Source of the DNA: Mahella sp.
GTDB lineage: Bacteria; Bacillota; Clostridia; Mahellales; Mahellaceae
Assembly (NCBI RefSeq): GCF_020054945.1
Contig: NZ_JAIHAU010000004.1
Coordinates: 72,903 to 134,231, forward strand
Direction: 5' to 3'
Length of the DNA stretch: 61,329 bases
Shown: positions 38,280 to 48,604 of the stretch, one piece after another
Position numbering within the stretch: position 1 is the first letter of the stretch
Layout: the number at the start of each line of letters is the position of its first letter
Position numbers and translations under genes: made by a program
Notes under the pieces: model-generated
The model's input: the letters and a program-made list of their open reading frames with translations, nothing else
Told to the model about the DNA's origin: nothing
Databases searched by the model: none

Positions 38280-40076
38280 TTATCTGGCTAAGATAGCCCT
38301 TTCTTCAGTGCTAAGATTGCTCAAACCGTCCTTTATCATGTCGATAAATTCTTCATTGGAAGAGGTTTTTATAAGTCGGCTTATAAGATATTCGGTCACT
38401 TCGGAAGTACCCATAGAGCTCAAAGCTTTGCGTATAGCCCATATACATTCCATTTCCTTCTGTGAAAGCAGCAATTCCTCACGACGAGTGCCGGAGCGAT
38501 TTATGTCTATAGCAGGGAATATACGTTTCTCCGATAACTTGCGGTCGAGATAGATCTCCATATTGCCCGTGCCCTTGAATTCCTCGAATATAACATCATC
38601 CATGCGGCTGCCGGTCTCAATGAGCGCCGTGGCTATTATGGTAAGGCTACCGCCTTCTTCTATATTCCTGGCTGAACCGAAGAATTTCTTAGGTTTGTAT
38701 AAGGCACCGGGATCCAATCCTCCGGACAGGCTTCTGCCGGTAGGCGCTATCGTAAGATTATACGCTCTGGACAGACGCGTGATGCTATCCAGCAATATAA
38801 CGACGTCCTTTTTATGTTCCACCAGCCTCTTGGCCCTCTCCAGCACTATTTCCGATACCTTAGCGTGGTGCTCAGGCATTTCATCGAATGTGGAATATAT
38901 GACCTCTCCTTTTATAGAACGCTTCATATCGGTAACTTCTTCAGGACGCTCGTCTATGAGCAATACTATTACGTGAATATCCGGAAAGTTTTTTGTTATG
39001 CTGTTGGCTATCTTTTTAAGCAATATAGTTTTACCGGCTTTGGGCGGCGATACTATAAGCCCACGCTGGCCTTTGCCTATAGGCGCTATAAGATCTATGA
39101 GCCTCGTAGAGAGCTCTTGCGGGTTATCATGATCCTCCAGCGTTATCCTTTCATTGGGGAAGATAGGCGTCAGTTCATCGAATGGTTTCCTCCTCAGAGC
39201 TGTTTCCGGGTCCTCACCGTTTACGCTGGTAACATAAAGAAGCGCCTGAAATTTTTCGCCTTCTTTAGCCTGCCTGGTCTTGCCTTTGACGAGATCACCT
39301 GTCCTCAAACCGAAACGCCTTATTTGAGACTGCGATATATACACGTCTTTATTGCCAGGCAGATAATTTTCAGAACGTAAAAAGCCGTAACCATCCGGCA
39401 ACACCTCAAGTACCCCCTCGGCATCGCCGTATTCCAATTCCTTTAACGATTCCGGCACTCCTGCAGACCTTTGCTGATAACCGTAAGGCTGACGCTGATA
39501 ATGATTTGTTTGCGTGCCTCCCCATCGGTTAAAGCGTTCGCCGTTTTGTGGCGAATTGCGGTCGATTCGACCATTAGGCCTATTATCATATCCGGATTGC
39601 TCGCGTCTAGGTTGGTCATACCTGGGTTGGTCGTACGGCGGTTGCTCACGTCTAGGTTGCTCACGGTTCGGTTGTTCATATCGCGGCTGAGCATACCTGG
39701 GTTGGTCGTATGGCGCTTGTTCGCGTCTAGGTTGCTCACGGTTCGGTTGCTCATATCGCGGCTGTTCAACCTCATCCTCATCTTCAATCTCAGGTTCAAT
39801 ATCCACTTCATCTTCAAGCACCGGTTCTATGGTAATATCGGCCTCGTCGATATCTTCTTCCGGCTCTGCTTGCTCTACAATCGGCTCTGATATCTCTTCT
39901 ATCGAAGCTTGTTCCGGCTGCGCATTTTTATACTCCTGGCGCATTTCATCGAGTTTCTGCTTTATCATATCCAGTAACTGCTGTTTCCTATAACGAGTTA
40001 CTCCTTTTACGCCTACCTGACGACCTATATCGCGTAATTCAAATATACCCTTTTCTTCTAAATTATCAAAATCCAA
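38280..40076 (-). CDS. rho: Transcription termination factor Rho with repeat-rich insert
   Basis: 598 residues. N-terminal SAP-like domain (residues 1-47, [15 protein letters not shown]), acidic stretch (52-103), then about 105 residues rich in Arg, Gln, Pro, Glu, Tyr and Asn with tandem repeats, the cold-shock RNA-binding domain (about 215-290, [13 protein letters not shown]) and the ATPase (Walker [13 protein letters not shown], Walker [19 protein letters not shown] loops). TTG start with AAGGAG about nine bases upstream. An AT-hook-like or disordered insert is common in Clostridia and Actinobacteria; this one is unusually repetitive. Confidence 0.96.
   Translation of the reverse strand: MDFDNLEEKGIFELRDIGRQVGVKGVTRYRKQQLLDMIKQKLDEMRQEYKNAQPEQASIEEISEPIVEQAEPEEDIDEADITIEPVLEDEVDIEPEIEDEDEVEQPRYEQPNREQPRREQAPYDQPRYAQPRYEQPNREQPRREQPPYDQPRYDQPRREQSGYDNRPNGRIDRNSPQNGERFNRWGGTQTNHYQRQPYGYQQRSAGVPESLKELEYGDAEGVLEVLPDGYGFLRSENYLPGNKDVYISQSQIRRFGLRTGDLVKGKTRQAKEGEKFQALLYVTSVNGEDPETALRRKPFDELTPIFPNERITLEDHDNPQELSTRLIDLIAPIGKGQRGLIVSPPKAGKTILLKKIANSITKNFPDIHVIVLLIDERPEEVTDMKRSIKGEVIYSTFDEMPEHHAKVSEIVLERAKRLVEHKKDVVILLDSITRLSRAYNLTIAPTGRSLSGGLDPGALYKPKKFFGSARNIEEGGSLTIIATALIETGSRMDDVIFEEFKGTGNMEIYLDRKLSEKRIFPAIDINRSGTRREELLLSQKEMECIWAIRKALSSMGTSEVTEYLISRLIKTSSNEEFIDMIKDGLSNLSTEERAILAR
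39590..39780 (-). repeat. In-frame tandem repeats in rho
   Basis: Imperfect 75-bp period (the TCACGGTTCGG word recurs at 39661 and 39736) with shorter sub-repeats, encoding variants of [14 protein letters not shown] and PYDQPRY. Repeat number may vary between strains. Confidence 0.7.
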
Positions 40077-40092
40077 AAATGCATTCTCCTTC

Positions 40093-40743
40093 CTAAAACT
40101 TGGATTTGACGCCTTCCCAGTCCTTTAAAAACCGCTCTATGCCGATATCGGTTAAAGGATGGGAAAACATCTGCTGCAATACTTTATACGGTACGGTCGC
40201 TATATGCGAACCGGCTTTAGCAGCCTCTATAACATGCATGGGATGCCTTATGCTGGCCGCTATTATCTGTGTGGGTATATCATGGAGCAAAAATATATCG
40301 GCTATATCCTTTACGACCTGCATACCCTCATTGGCCACATCATCCAATCTCCCCACAAACGGGCTCACATATGTCGCGCCCGCTCTGGCCGCCAAAAGTG
40401 CCTGGGCTGCTGAAAATATAAGCGTAACATTGGTCTTTATGCCCTGTTGGCTCAATATCTTGACGGCCTTTAATCCTTCCGGCAGCATTGGTATTTTTAT
40501 TATGACGTTCGGATGCACAGCGGCTAATTTCTTAGCCTCTTCCACCATGCCTTCATGTTGTGTGCTTATAACCTCCGCGCTTATAGGGCCATCGACTATA
40601 CCACATATTTCTTTCAATACTTGCATGAAATCACGGCCCTCTTTGGCTACAAGCGACGGATTTGTGGTAACACCGCATATAACGCCCCAATCATTAGCCT
40701 CTTTTATCTCATCCACATTTGCTGTATCTATAAAAAGTTTCAT
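40093..40743 (-). CDS. fsa: Transaldolase-like fructose-6-phosphate aldolase
   Basis: 216 residues from the ATG with GGAGGT upstream. [24 protein letters not shown], the Schiff-base lysine in [11 protein letters not shown] and [11 protein letters not shown] define the small transaldolase/FSA (TalC) group. It may act as transaldolase in the pentose phosphate pathway or as an aldolase; the residues seen do not settle this. Sits between fba and rho. Confidence 0.92.
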   Translation of the reverse strand: MKLFIDTANVDEIKEANDWGVICGVTTNPSLVAKEGRDFMQVLKEICGIVDGPISAEVISTQHEGMVEEAKKLAAVHPNVIIKIPMLPEGLKAVKILSQQGIKTNVTLIFSAAQALLAARAGATYVSPFVGRLDDVANEGMQVVKDIADIFLLHDIPTQIIAASIRHPMHVIEAAKAGSHIATVPYKVLQQMFSHPLTDIGIERFLKDWEGVKSKF

Positions 40744-40784
40744 CGAAAAATACCTCCTGATATTATTATTTTTTATACTTATAC

Positions 40785-41636
40785 TTATGCTTGGCCTGAA
40801 CAACCGAATAGACGCATTTTGTTTCTTACTGTTTCTACCATAGTTTCTTTGGCTGCGCCCAATATTTTACGCGGGTCATATTCTGCAGAATTATCGGCAA
40901 GAATTTCTCTTACGGCTTTGGTAAAGGATTGGCGTATCTCGGTATCGATATTTATTTTGCATACCCCTCTTTCCACAGCCTTTCGTATGCTGTCGTCGGG
41001 AACCCCTGAAGCGCCGTGAAGCACTATCGGAATATCCAACATACTTCTGATCGTAGCCAATCTGTCGAAGTCCAGCTTAGGCTCACCTTTATAAGGGCCA
41101 TGAGCGGTGCCTATGGATATTGCAAGACTATCTACCCCGGTTTCTTTAGCGAATTGCACTGCTTCCTCCGGTTCCGTGTACAACGCCTCTTTCTCCGAAA
41201 CGGTTATATGGTCCTCGGTACCGCCTATCTTACCCAATTCGGCTTCTACCGAAACATCTACGGCATGGGCTATCTCTACTACCTTTTTGGTTATAGCTAT
41301 ATTTTCTTCAAATTGATATTTTGAACCGTCTATCATCACTGAAGTGAATCCGTGACGTATACATAACATAATCAGATTAAAATCCGTGCCATGATCCAAA
41401 TGCAGGGCCACAGGCACTGAAGCTTTTTGTGCGGCTAATCTGCCCATCGCTTCTATATAATCTACTCCTGCGTATTTCAATGCGGCCTGGCTGGCCTGCA
41501 CTATAACCGGTGCATTTTCGATCTCGGCTGCTTGAACGATAGCTTGGAGAATCTCCATATTGCTCATATTGAATGCACCTATAGCATATCTCTTCTCGCG
41601 TGCTTTGTCAAGCATTTCTCTAGTATTTACTAACAT
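40785..41636 (-). CDS. fba: Class II fructose-bisphosphate aldolase
   Basis: 283 residues. Zinc histidines and substrate loops in [44 protein letters not shown] and [10 protein letters not shown]. Glycolytic cleavage of fructose-1,6-bisphosphate. A shorter GatY/KbaY-like aldolase is the alternative but context (fsa, rho) favours Fba. Confidence 0.94.
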   Translation of the reverse strand: MLVNTREMLDKAREKRYAIGAFNMSNMEILQAIVQAAEIENAPVIVQASQAALKYAGVDYIEAMGRLAAQKASVPVALHLDHGTDFNLIMLCIRHGFTSVMIDGSKYQFEENIAITKKVVEIAHAVDVSVEAELGKIGGTEDHITVSEKEALYTEPEEAVQFAKETGVDSLAISIGTAHGPYKGEPKLDFDRLATIRSMLDIPIVLHGASGVPDDSIRKAVERGVCKINIDTEIRQSFTKAVREILADNSAEYDPRKILGAAKETMVETVRNKMRLFGCSGQA

Positions 41637-41720
41637 TTGTATAATTCCTCCAATTGTATTATATATTTTTATTTATATTAATTCGGCTTTTTGCACAATG
41701 GCAAAGCCGAATTATAATTG

Positions 41721-42881
41721 CTATTGTAAAAAATCTGAAGAACGGTCATTGCATATATTGAACTTATATAGTATGGCTTGAACTATGCGCTCGGATGCAT
41801 GTCCGTCTCCATATGGATTTATGGCGTTCGCCATGCGCTTATATTCATCGGCGTCGTCGAGCAGGCGTGATGTTTCCTTTATTACAGCGTCAGCATCGGT
41901 GCCCACTATCTTTACCGTACCGGCCTCTACCGCCTCCGGTCTTTCGGTAACATCGCGCAGTACCAATACCGGTTTGCCGAGTGATGGTGCTTCTTCCTGA
42001 AGCCCGCCCGAATCTGTCAATACGAGATAACAGCGGGCCATCAAATTATGCAGTTCCTCGGTATCCAGCGGATCCAACAGCATTATGCGTTTTACATCGC
42101 CGAGCATAGAAAATACCGTATCGCGGACAGACGGGTTTAAATGTACAGGATATACTATATGAACATCGGCATACTTTTCAACGATTTTTTTCAATGCAAG
42201 GCATATGTTCTCCAATGGCGCGCCGATATTTTCACGCCTGTGCGCCGTCACTACCAAAATGCGTTGATTTTTGAAATCTAACCTTTGGAGCTGCGGCGTT
42301 TGAAATTCATATTCGTCCTTAACGGTGGTAAGCAAAGCATCTGTAACGGTATTTCCAGTTACAAATATATTATCGGCAGATATATTCTCTTTTATCAGAT
42401 TTTTTTTGGCATTAGCGGTCGGCGCAAAGTGCAGATCAGCTAAGGCAGCAGTCAGCTTTCGATTTATCTCCTCCGGAAATGGGAAATATTTATCATGTGT
42501 CCTCAGTCCAGCTTCCACATGGCCTACGGCTATATGCCTGTAAAATGCGGCAAGCGATGCGGCAAATGTGGTAGTGGTGTCTCCATGCACCAATACAAGA
42601 TCAGGATTTATCTGTCCGTAAAGATCATATAACCCTTGAAGCGCTCTTACGGTTATATCGGCCAACGTTTGTCTGTCCTGCATTATATTCAGATCGAAAT
42701 CAGGTTTTATATCGAACAGCCTTAAAACCTGATCCAACATCTCCCTATGTTGAGCTGTTATACACACTATATTTTCTATATAATCAGGATAACGGTCCAT
42801 CTCCTTTATAAGGGGGGCCATCTTGACAGCCTCCGGCCTCGTGCCGAAAACCGACATAATTTTAAGTTTCTCCTTACGCAA
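41721..42881 (-). CDS. wecB: UDP-N-acetylglucosamine 2-epimerase
   Basis: 386 residues, makes UDP-ManNAc for wall teichoic or other surface polymers. MSVFGTRPEAVKM, VTAQHREMLDQVL, VHGDTTTTFA, AVGHVEAGLRT, TAHRREN, LTDSGGLQEEAPSLGKPVLVLRD are all typical (Bacillus MnaA type). The TTG at 42881 is preferred because AAGGGTGAT is upstream and the N-terminus aligns with the family. Overlaps nothing; 16 bp after comEB. Confidence 0.95.
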   Translation of the reverse strand: MRKEKLKIMSVFGTRPEAVKMAPLIKEMDRYPDYIENIVCITAQHREMLDQVLRLFDIKPDFDLNIMQDRQTLADITVRALQGLYDLYGQINPDLVLVHGDTTTTFAASLAAFYRHIAVGHVEAGLRTHDKYFPFPEEINRKLTAALADLHFAPTANAKKNLIKENISADNIFVTGNTVTDALLTTVKDEYEFQTPQLQRLDFKNQRILVVTAHRRENIGAPLENICLALKKIVEKYADVHIVYPVHLNPSVRDTVFSMLGDVKRIMLLDPLDTEELHNLMARCYLVLTDSGGLQEEAPSLGKPVLVLRDVTERPEAVEAGTVKIVGTDADAVIKETSRLLDDADEYKRMANAINPYGDGHASERIVQAILYKFNICNDRSSDFLQ

Positions 42882-42897
42882 AGCATCACCCTTTCTT

Positions 42898-43410
42898 CTA
42901 ATCATCATGCTCATACTCTTCATCTTCCGAATCGGACATCGGCTCCAACCTCACTTTAACGAGATTGCCGCCTTCGAAACGGACCACATCTATACCGGCC
43001 TCGCGCAACAGATCCATGGCCAGCTCATCTGGATAATCGCCTTCGTATACTATGCGGGTTATGCCGGCGTTTATTATCATTTTAGCACATATGGCACACG
43101 GCTGCGTTGTAATGTAGATAGTGGCATCCTTTACGCTTATGCCCATCATAGCCGCCTGAGCTATGGCATTTTGCTCGGCATGTATGGCACGGCATAACTC
43201 CTGGCGCTGGCCCGACGGTATATGCATCTGCTCCCGCAGGCAGCCAACCTCATCGCAGTGCCTTACACCCGTCGGCGCACCGTTATAACCGCTGGCAAGC
43301 ATGCGCTTATCTTTAACTATGATAGCGCCTACCTGCCGCCGCAAACATGTCGAACGGGTCTTTACTATTTCCACCATATTCATAAAATATTCATCCCACG
43401 ATGGCCGCAT
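42898..43410 (-). CDS. comEB: Deoxycytidylate deaminase family protein
   Basis: 170 residues. Zinc site His-Ala-Glu in [10 protein letters not shown] and TQPCAICAK. It likely deaminates dCMP to dUMP; ComEB is named for its location with competence genes in Bacillus but is a dCMP deaminase. The acidic C-terminal tail ([11 protein letters not shown]) is unusual. Part of the upp-comEB-wecB unit. Confidence 0.92.
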   Translation of the reverse strand: MRPSWDEYFMNMVEIVKTRSTCLRRQVGAIIVKDKRMLASGYNGAPTGVRHCDEVGCLREQMHIPSGQRQELCRAIHAEQNAIAQAAMMGISVKDATIYITTQPCAICAKMIINAGITRIVYEGDYPDELAMDLLREAGIDVVRFEGGNLVKVRLEPMSDSEDEEYEHDD

Positions 43411-43422
43411 CTTTATTCCTCC

Positions 43423-44706
43423 TCAGTACCATCCTATATAAAGCTTGAACAACAGCATGCCGTAACACACGCCCAGCACCAGCAGCGTCGGTATCACGGC
43501 TTCCTTTAGCCAGTATTTCCAGCTCACCGGCGTATCTCTACTCTTTAAGAGGCTGTATGCCACCACATTGGCCGATGCCCCTATAGGGCTCATGTTGCCG
43601 CCTATGTCCACACCCAGCGCCAGCGTCCATACCATAAGCGGCAGCGGCAGGACCCCCGCCTGCGATATGCTCTTGATAATATAGGCCATTGCCAAAGCCA
43701 GCGGTACATTGTCTACCACCGCACTGGTTATGCCGGTGCCAAAAAGTAGTAAAAATATCATGCCCACAGCGCTGTCGCCCGCCAAGGATACCAGCCACCG
43801 GGCTATCATCTCTATGGCACCCGTGGCCTCAAGACCGCCTACGATGACGAATAAGGCCATGAAAAAAAGCAGTATATCATAATCCAAATGGTCTATCACC
43901 CTGTGCGCGTGTTCGCCTAGAAACGCCAAAGCTATGGACGCCGGTAAAAGCGCAGCCACCGCCGAGTTATACTCCACGCCAAACCATGCCTTTATCGGTT
44001 CTTTGAATATCAAGCCCGCTACCGCCGCTGCGAAAGCTATAAGGCCCAACCGTAAAAGAAAGGTGCTCTTTATTGCCGATGCCGGATTCATGCTTTTCAT
44101 ATCCTCATTAACGGCATCCTCGCCGTCACTGGCGAATAAAGACCTGTGCGTAAAATAAAGGTAAAACATCAATACTACTATCGCTATTACCGATATAGGG
44201 CCGGTATTAGCGACAAAATCGCTGAAACCATAGCCCATTATGGTACCTATTATAACATTTGGCGGATCTCCCACCAGTGTGGCAGCACCGCCTATATTGG
44301 CAGCCATAACCTCGGCTATAACAAAAGGAACCGGATCGGTTTTAAATAACCTGCATAACCTCAATGTCAAAAGCGTCAGAAACAATGTAACCGTAACGCT
44401 GTCCATAAATGCCGCCAGCAATGCTGCCAGCACCGGAAAGGCTATAAATATCCATCTGGCTTTATAATGGAACAATCTGGCCGTCCACAACGCCATAAAA
44501 GAGAAAAATCCCGCTTCCGACAGCAATGCCACCAAAGTAAACATACCCATGAGCAGGCCTATCGTTTCCCAGTTTATATAATCTATAGCCTGCTCAAAAC
44601 TCAGTATGCCGAAAACTATTAATGTCAGCGCCCCTATCATGCCGATAACCGAACGATGTATCTTCTCGCTGATAATCAGCGCATAGGTGACGACAAATAT
44701 CGTCAA
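43423..44706 (-). CDS. ArsB/NhaD-type ion transporter
   Basis: 427 residues, about 11-12 spans. The twin GDPPNVIIGT-like motif (LVGDPPNVIIGTIMGYGFSDF) and GNMSPIGASANVVA near the C-terminus mark the ion transporter superfamily that holds ArsB, NhaD and citrate carriers. Whether it moves arsenite, Na+/H+ or a dicarboxylate is not shown; no ars genes lie nearby. TTG start with weak GGGGT. Confidence 0.85.
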   Translation of the reverse strand: MTIFVVTYALIISEKIHRSVIGMIGALTLIVFGILSFEQAIDYINWETIGLLMGMFTLVALLSEAGFFSFMALWTARLFHYKARWIFIAFPVLAALLAAFMDSVTVTLFLTLLTLRLCRLFKTDPVPFVIAEVMAANIGGAATLVGDPPNVIIGTIMGYGFSDFVANTGPISVIAIVVLMFYLYFTHRSLFASDGEDAVNEDMKSMNPASAIKSTFLLRLGLIAFAAAVAGLIFKEPIKAWFGVEYNSAVAALLPASIALAFLGEHAHRVIDHLDYDILLFFMALFVIVGGLEATGAIEMIARWLVSLAGDSAVGMIFLLLFGTGITSAVVDNVPLALAMAYIIKSISQAGVLPLPLMVWTLALGVDIGGNMSPIGASANVVAYSLLKSRDTPVSWKYWLKEAVIPTLLVLGVCYGMLLFKLYIGWY

Positions 44707-44738
44707 TGCTACCCCACAATGCTCATCCCCTACAGCCT

Positions 44739-45371
44739 TTATTTAGTGCCGAATAATCTATCCCCCGCATCACCTAATCCCGGTACAATATAACCGTGCT
44801 CGTTTAGTTTTTCGTCTATAGCCGCCGTATATACAGGTACATCCGGATGCTGCTGATTTATGTATTCTATGCCTTCGCGCGAGGCTATAAGGCACACCAA
44901 TTTGATGCTCCTGGAACCTTTCTGCTCGAGCAGCTTAATCGCTTCATCAGCCGATCCGCCTGTAGCCAGCATAGGATCGACCAGTATAACATCGCGCTCC
45001 TGTATATCTCCGGGCAGCTTGCAATAATAATCCACCGGCCTCAGTGTATCCGGATCGCGGTAAAGACCTATATGCCCCACTTTAGCGGCGGGTACCAGAC
45101 GCAGTATGCCGTCGGTCATACCGAGGCCTGCCCTTAATATGGCTATGACCGCCAGCTTTTTACCCGATATGACACGGCTGCGGGCCTTGCCTACCGGTGT
45201 TTCTATCTCGACCTCCTTAAGCGGTAAATCGCGCGTGACCTCATAGGCCATAAGCATGGCTATTTCATCCAGCAATTCGCGGAATTCTTTTGAACCGGTG
45301 CTTTTATCGCGCAACAGGGTCAATTTATGTTGTATAAGAGGATGGTCCAGCACTATAACATTATTGCCCAT
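44739..45371 (-). CDS. upp: Uracil phosphoribosyltransferase
   Basis: Converts uracil and PRPP to UMP. 210 residues; PRPP loop [17 protein letters not shown] and C-terminal [18 protein letters not shown] are diagnostic. Overlaps the rpiB end by 11 bp. Confidence 0.97.
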   Translation of the reverse strand: MGNNVIVLDHPLIQHKLTLLRDKSTGSKEFRELLDEIAMLMAYEVTRDLPLKEVEIETPVGKARSRVISGKKLAVIAILRAGLGMTDGILRLVPAAKVGHIGLYRDPDTLRPVDYYCKLPGDIQERDVILVDPMLATGGSADEAIKLLEQKGSRSIKLVCLIASREGIEYINQQHPDVPVYTAAIDEKLNEHGYIVPGLGDAGDRLFGTK

Positions 45372-45840
45372 CTAGTTTCTCCTCGCTAAGGCATCGGCCA
45401 TATTTTTTATCCAATGCCGCAATCTTGTCCACGCGCCGTTTGTGCCGGCCGCCGAGAAACGCAGCCGCCAGCCATGCGTCGACTATCTCGATGGCCAATC
45501 CGGGACCGGTCACCCGCTGGCCCATGGTAAGTATATTAGCATCGTTGTGCTCCACCGACGCCTTGGCTGAAAATACGTCGCCGCACAACGCCGCGCGTAT
45601 GCCTGGCACCTTGTTGGCTGCTATGGATACGCCTATGCCGGTGCCGCACACCAATATGCCTTTATCGCACTGCCCTTGCGCCACAGCAAGTGCCACCGTC
45701 TCGGCTATATCCGGATAATCCACCGATTCGGGGCTGTAACAGCCATAATCCTTATATTCTATGCCTTTTTGTTGCAAATGGTCCTTTATCTCCTCTTTGA
45801 GAGGAAATCCAGCGTGGTCGCTGCCTAAAGCAATGATCAA
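45361..45840 (-). CDS. rpiB: Ribose-5-phosphate isomerase B
   Basis: 159 residues from the TTG giving [23 protein letters not shown] is eight bases upstream. Catalytic Cys in [15 protein letters not shown] and His in [14 protein letters not shown]. Interconverts ribulose- and ribose-5-phosphate. First gene of the rpiB-upp-(transporter)-comEB-wecB unit. Confidence 0.95.
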   Translation of the reverse strand: MIIALGSDHAGFPLKEEIKDHLQQKGIEYKDYGCYSPESVDYPDIAETVALAVAQGQCDKGILVCGTGIGVSIAANKVPGIRAALCGDVFSAKASVEHNDANILTMGQRVTGPGLAIEIVDAWLAAAFLGGRHKRRVDKIAALDKKYGRCLSEEKLDGQ

Positions 45841-45920
45841 ATAATACACCTTCCTTCGCGGTTTTACAACAGATATATTCTATAATATTTGCAATAAAAG
45901 CGCAAGGATAGCATAGAATT

Positions 45921-46010
45921 TCCTTCAATTCGTAATATGAATAGCGGCGCGCCTTGACTGCCTGAGCCCGAGATTATGCACTGAATTCTTTGGATTCTGC
46001 TATTCATAAA
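45921..46010. repeat. Solo terminal repeat and short hairpin
   Basis: CTTCAATTCGTAATAT (45923-45938) matches the terminal inverted repeat of the 226-bp element at 6185-6410. TATGAATAGC close to it is repeated inverted as GCTATTCATA near 46000. It may be a solo or heavily shortened copy. Confidence 0.4.
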
Positions 46011-46017
46011 AAACATA

Positions 46018-46050
46018 TTGACTCGCTTATGTATTAGCCATATAATACAT
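46018..46050 (+). promoter_or_regulatory. Promoter and operator of the ytr-like cluster
   Basis: TTGACT (46018-46023), 17-base spacer, TATAAT (46041-46046). A perfect inverted repeat ATGTATTA-N6-TAATACAT (46029-46050) covers the -10 box, so the GntR regulator probably represses its own transcription. A further TAATACAT half-site lies between the regulator and permease genes near 46484-46493. Confidence 0.75.
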
Positions 46051-46080
46051 TTATAAGATGGATTCGGAGGTGAGAGATTT

Positions 46081-46458
46081 GTGCTGCGGTTTGACGATAT
46101 CGAGCTCAACAACAGGGAGCCGGTTTATATGCAGATCGCTATGTATGTCAAACGCCAAATATTGCTCAAGAAGGTCGCAGATGGAGAACAGCTTCCGTCG
46201 CGGCGGGAGGTTGCCGCACAGTTGAGTATAAACCCGAACACCGTTCAAAAGGCGTATAAGCTGATGGAGGACGAAGGGTTCGTCACAACCAGCGGCAATC
46301 AGCGCAGCATACTCCACATAGACGAACTTATATTCTCGAGGATCGATGATCAGCTTACACGGGACATGATAAAAGGGTTTATAAAATCGGCCAAGGGGAT
46401 AAACCTGTCCTTCAAAAGGGTTGTCGATCTGATAAGCGAATTATGGGGAGATGAATGA
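46081..46458 (+). CDS. YtrA-subfamily GntR regulator
   Basis: 125 residues: winged helix (EPVYMQIAMYVKRQIL, LPSRREVAAQLSINPNTVQKAYKLMEDEGFV) and a short C-terminal dimerisation region of about 50 residues, as in YtrA, which controls ABC transporters. GTG start with GGAGGTGAG six bases upstream. Confidence 0.92.
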   Translation: MLRFDDIELNNREPVYMQIAMYVKRQILLKKVADGEQLPSRREVAAQLSINPNTVQKAYKLMEDEGFVTTSGNQRSILHIDELIFSRIDDQLTRDMIKGFIKSAKGINLSFKRVVDLISELWGDE

Positions 46459-46506
46459 CATTCTTCAAGAGCGTATCATATATATAATACATGGGGGTGT
46501 TAATAG

Positions 46507-47280
46507 GTGAAGCATTTTTATAGACTGTTGAATTATGAATTCTCCAGACTTTTTGCTTCGGCCGCCTTGCTCTACTTCGGCGTTATAGCGACGCCTCTGG
46601 TGTTTCTCAACATCGCGGCCAAAAAAAGCGGCAATATATATGGAAGGTTTGAGGATTTATATGCCGATTCAGGCTCAATAATCATCTTTGCCGTATTCTT
46701 TGCCATACTATGTGGTATTTTCATAAAGAACATCTATTCCGATTATTGGGGAAGCAAAGGGATATATACCTTATTATCGCTGCCGATCAAAAGGGAATAC
46801 ATATATTTCAGCAAGCTTATCGCTTTCTTCATAGTATCCATAGGCTTTATAGGAGCCCAGCTTGTCGGCTACATGATAGCATATCGGTTTTTTGCTCCGG
46901 ATATTATATATGATTCGGCAGGAATGACCATCCCCAGAGAGATGCATAACGGTTTGTTTCTAAGCTTTATACGCTCGGACTTTATGCGGCTGTTTCTCCC
47001 GGCAGGTCATGAAAGCATCGTTTCATCATTGGCGGCATTGACAGCCGTGGTTTGCGCCGTATATTACGGTGCCCTGTGCGAACGCTCGAGGAGATACTGG
47101 GGTTATATATTTATAGTCTTTGCTGCAGGATTGATAATATATACGTTTAATTATCGGATGCAGGCATTATACTACAGCGAATACATCAATATGTATCCAT
47201 ATAGCGCGGTATTGTTTCTATTAAGCGGCTTTTTCATATGGCATGGTATCAGGCTGGTAAAAAGCGGCGCCGTTGCATGA
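46507..47280 (+). CDS. ABC-2 family permease
   Basis: 257 residues with six hydrophobic segments (ALLYFGVIATPLVFL, IIIFAVFFAILCGIF, LIAFFIVSIGFIGAQLV and others) of the ABC-2 type. GTG start with GGGGGTG seven bases upstream. Its TGA overlaps an ATG, though the next gene more likely starts 15 bases later. Confidence 0.85.
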   Translation: MKHFYRLLNYEFSRLFASAALLYFGVIATPLVFLNIAAKKSGNIYGRFEDLYADSGSIIIFAVFFAILCGIFIKNIYSDYWGSKGIYTLLSLPIKREYIYFSKLIAFFIVSIGFIGAQLVGYMIAYRFFAPDIIYDSAGMTIPREMHNGLFLSFIRSDFMRLFLPAGHESIVSSLAALTAVVCAVYYGALCERSRRYWGYIFIVFAAGLIIYTFNYRMQALYYSEYINMYPYSAVLFLLSGFFIWHGIRLVKSGAVA

Positions 47281-47294
47281 AGGGGGATTGTATC

Positions 47295-48599
47295 ATGGCA
47301 GTATTATTGAAAAGGCATATGGCCATAATCGCGGCTTTTGTATCGGTGACAGTGGTTCTTTCGGTTTATTCGCATATATATGCTTCAGCGGGTCGGGCTA
47401 CGGTTTATATCGAGGATATATACGGCGACCAGGCTGAACTCAACGGCATAACGGTGAACGGCGTGCTGCAGGACCGCTATCACAGGCTCATATTCGATGT
47501 GAAGGACGGAGAAACTAAAACCCGCACCGAATACAATCAGCATTATAAAGATATTATTCCGCCATACTATAATGTTAACTATAATGCTAAGATGTTCGAC
47601 GGGATACAATATACATACGAGTTAGAACCAGGCTGGAAGATGAAAGTTATGATCTCCTATTTCGATCTCAGGAGTATGGATCAAGAGAATTGGATGAATT
47701 ACAGCCTGGATTTTACAACGGATGTAATAGGCCCGGGCGGAAACCAATATTCGCTGACCAACGATACCGGATATGCTATGGCAAGTACGGGGGGCAAGAT
47801 TTATTTCACGGTTCCGACCACGCGCGAGTACACAGGAACGAACGGGATATACGAGATTGTCAAATTTTACAGTATGAGCGATCGGCTGCTTATGGAAGCA
47901 AATAATCTCACTTCACCCAAGGATGCTGTCCGGACGGTAACCACCTTCAGCCTTGACGGCAATAAAGACGGCGGGCCGACCATCGAGGTGCTGGGCCTTG
48001 AAGCCGCCGGAGACAAGCTTGCTTTGATATTAGCTATAGACGGCATGCTGGTAGTACGCACATACGACCCGAAAAGCGGCGCCATGCTCGGCGAGGTCGC
48101 GTTGGATGATTTCAGATTGGTTGAGTACAGAGAAGGGTCTGAGGACCGCGCAAAAGCGTATTACCCTCCATATCACGCCTTCTCTGACAATAGATCCCTT
48201 AATCTGTGTTTCAGGAGCAGCGCATCGACACAGGATGCGGATGTGTTTGCCATATTGAGCTTTGATGTTTCGGAAGGGATCACCCTTGAAAGCAATATCG
48301 AAGAGCGTTATACCGAAGGCGAGCCGGAACGGTTTTGGGATATAACCGCAAAAAACGGCAAATTGTATGTTGTTGTGCTTTTAAGGGAACGCAGAGGACA
48401 AAGTTTCGTGACGTATGATGTGCTGTTCCCCAAGAGGCTGCTCCTTTATGCCTATAAAGCCGGGACCTTGGTCTACAAAGGGGAACTCGTCACCGACATG
48501 GACGATGATGTGGCCCTTGAGCGACAAAGGAATATATCGGGCGACTTTATCTATGACGTACCGCGTTACAGGCATTTCGCGGACGTGGAATTAAGGTGA
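47295..48599 (+). CDS. Membrane-anchored extracytoplasmic protein of the ABC cluster
   Basis: 434 residues. N-terminal anchor (MAIIAAFVSVTVVLSVYSHIY, residues about 9-29), then a long extracytoplasmic part with alternating strands, perhaps a beta-propeller (repeated phrases such as GGKIYFTVPT, GDKLALILAID, NGKLYVVVLLR). It may sense or bind the substrate of the cluster. No family recognised. GGGGGAT precedes the ATG. Confidence 0.7.
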   Translation: MAVLLKRHMAIIAAFVSVTVVLSVYSHIYASAGRATVYIEDIYGDQAELNGITVNGVLQDRYHRLIFDVKDGETKTRTEYNQHYKDIIPPYYNVNYNAKMFDGIQYTYELEPGWKMKVMISYFDLRSMDQENWMNYSLDFTTDVIGPGGNQYSLTNDTGYAMASTGGKIYFTVPTTREYTGTNGIYEIVKFYSMSDRLLMEANNLTSPKDAVRTVTTFSLDGNKDGGPTIEVLGLEAAGDKLALILAIDGMLVVRTYDPKSGAMLGEVALDDFRLVEYREGSEDRAKAYYPPYHAFSDNRSLNLCFRSSASTQDADVFAILSFDVSEGITLESNIEERYTEGEPERFWDITAKNGKLYVVVLLRERRGQSFVTYDVLFPKRLLLYAYKAGTLVYKGELVTDMDDDVALERQRNISGDFIYDVPRYRHFADVELR

Positions 48600-48604
48600 T
48601 AGGC

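Noticed and set aside
40100-40843. 247-codon plus-strand open frame opposite fsa
   Set aside because: Antisense of fsa with no plausible protein features.
41681-41714. Terminator between wecB and fba
   Set aside because: AATTCGGCTTT/AAAGCCGAATT is a good hairpin, but no T tract follows on the minus strand. It may still be an mRNA processing or regulatory structure.
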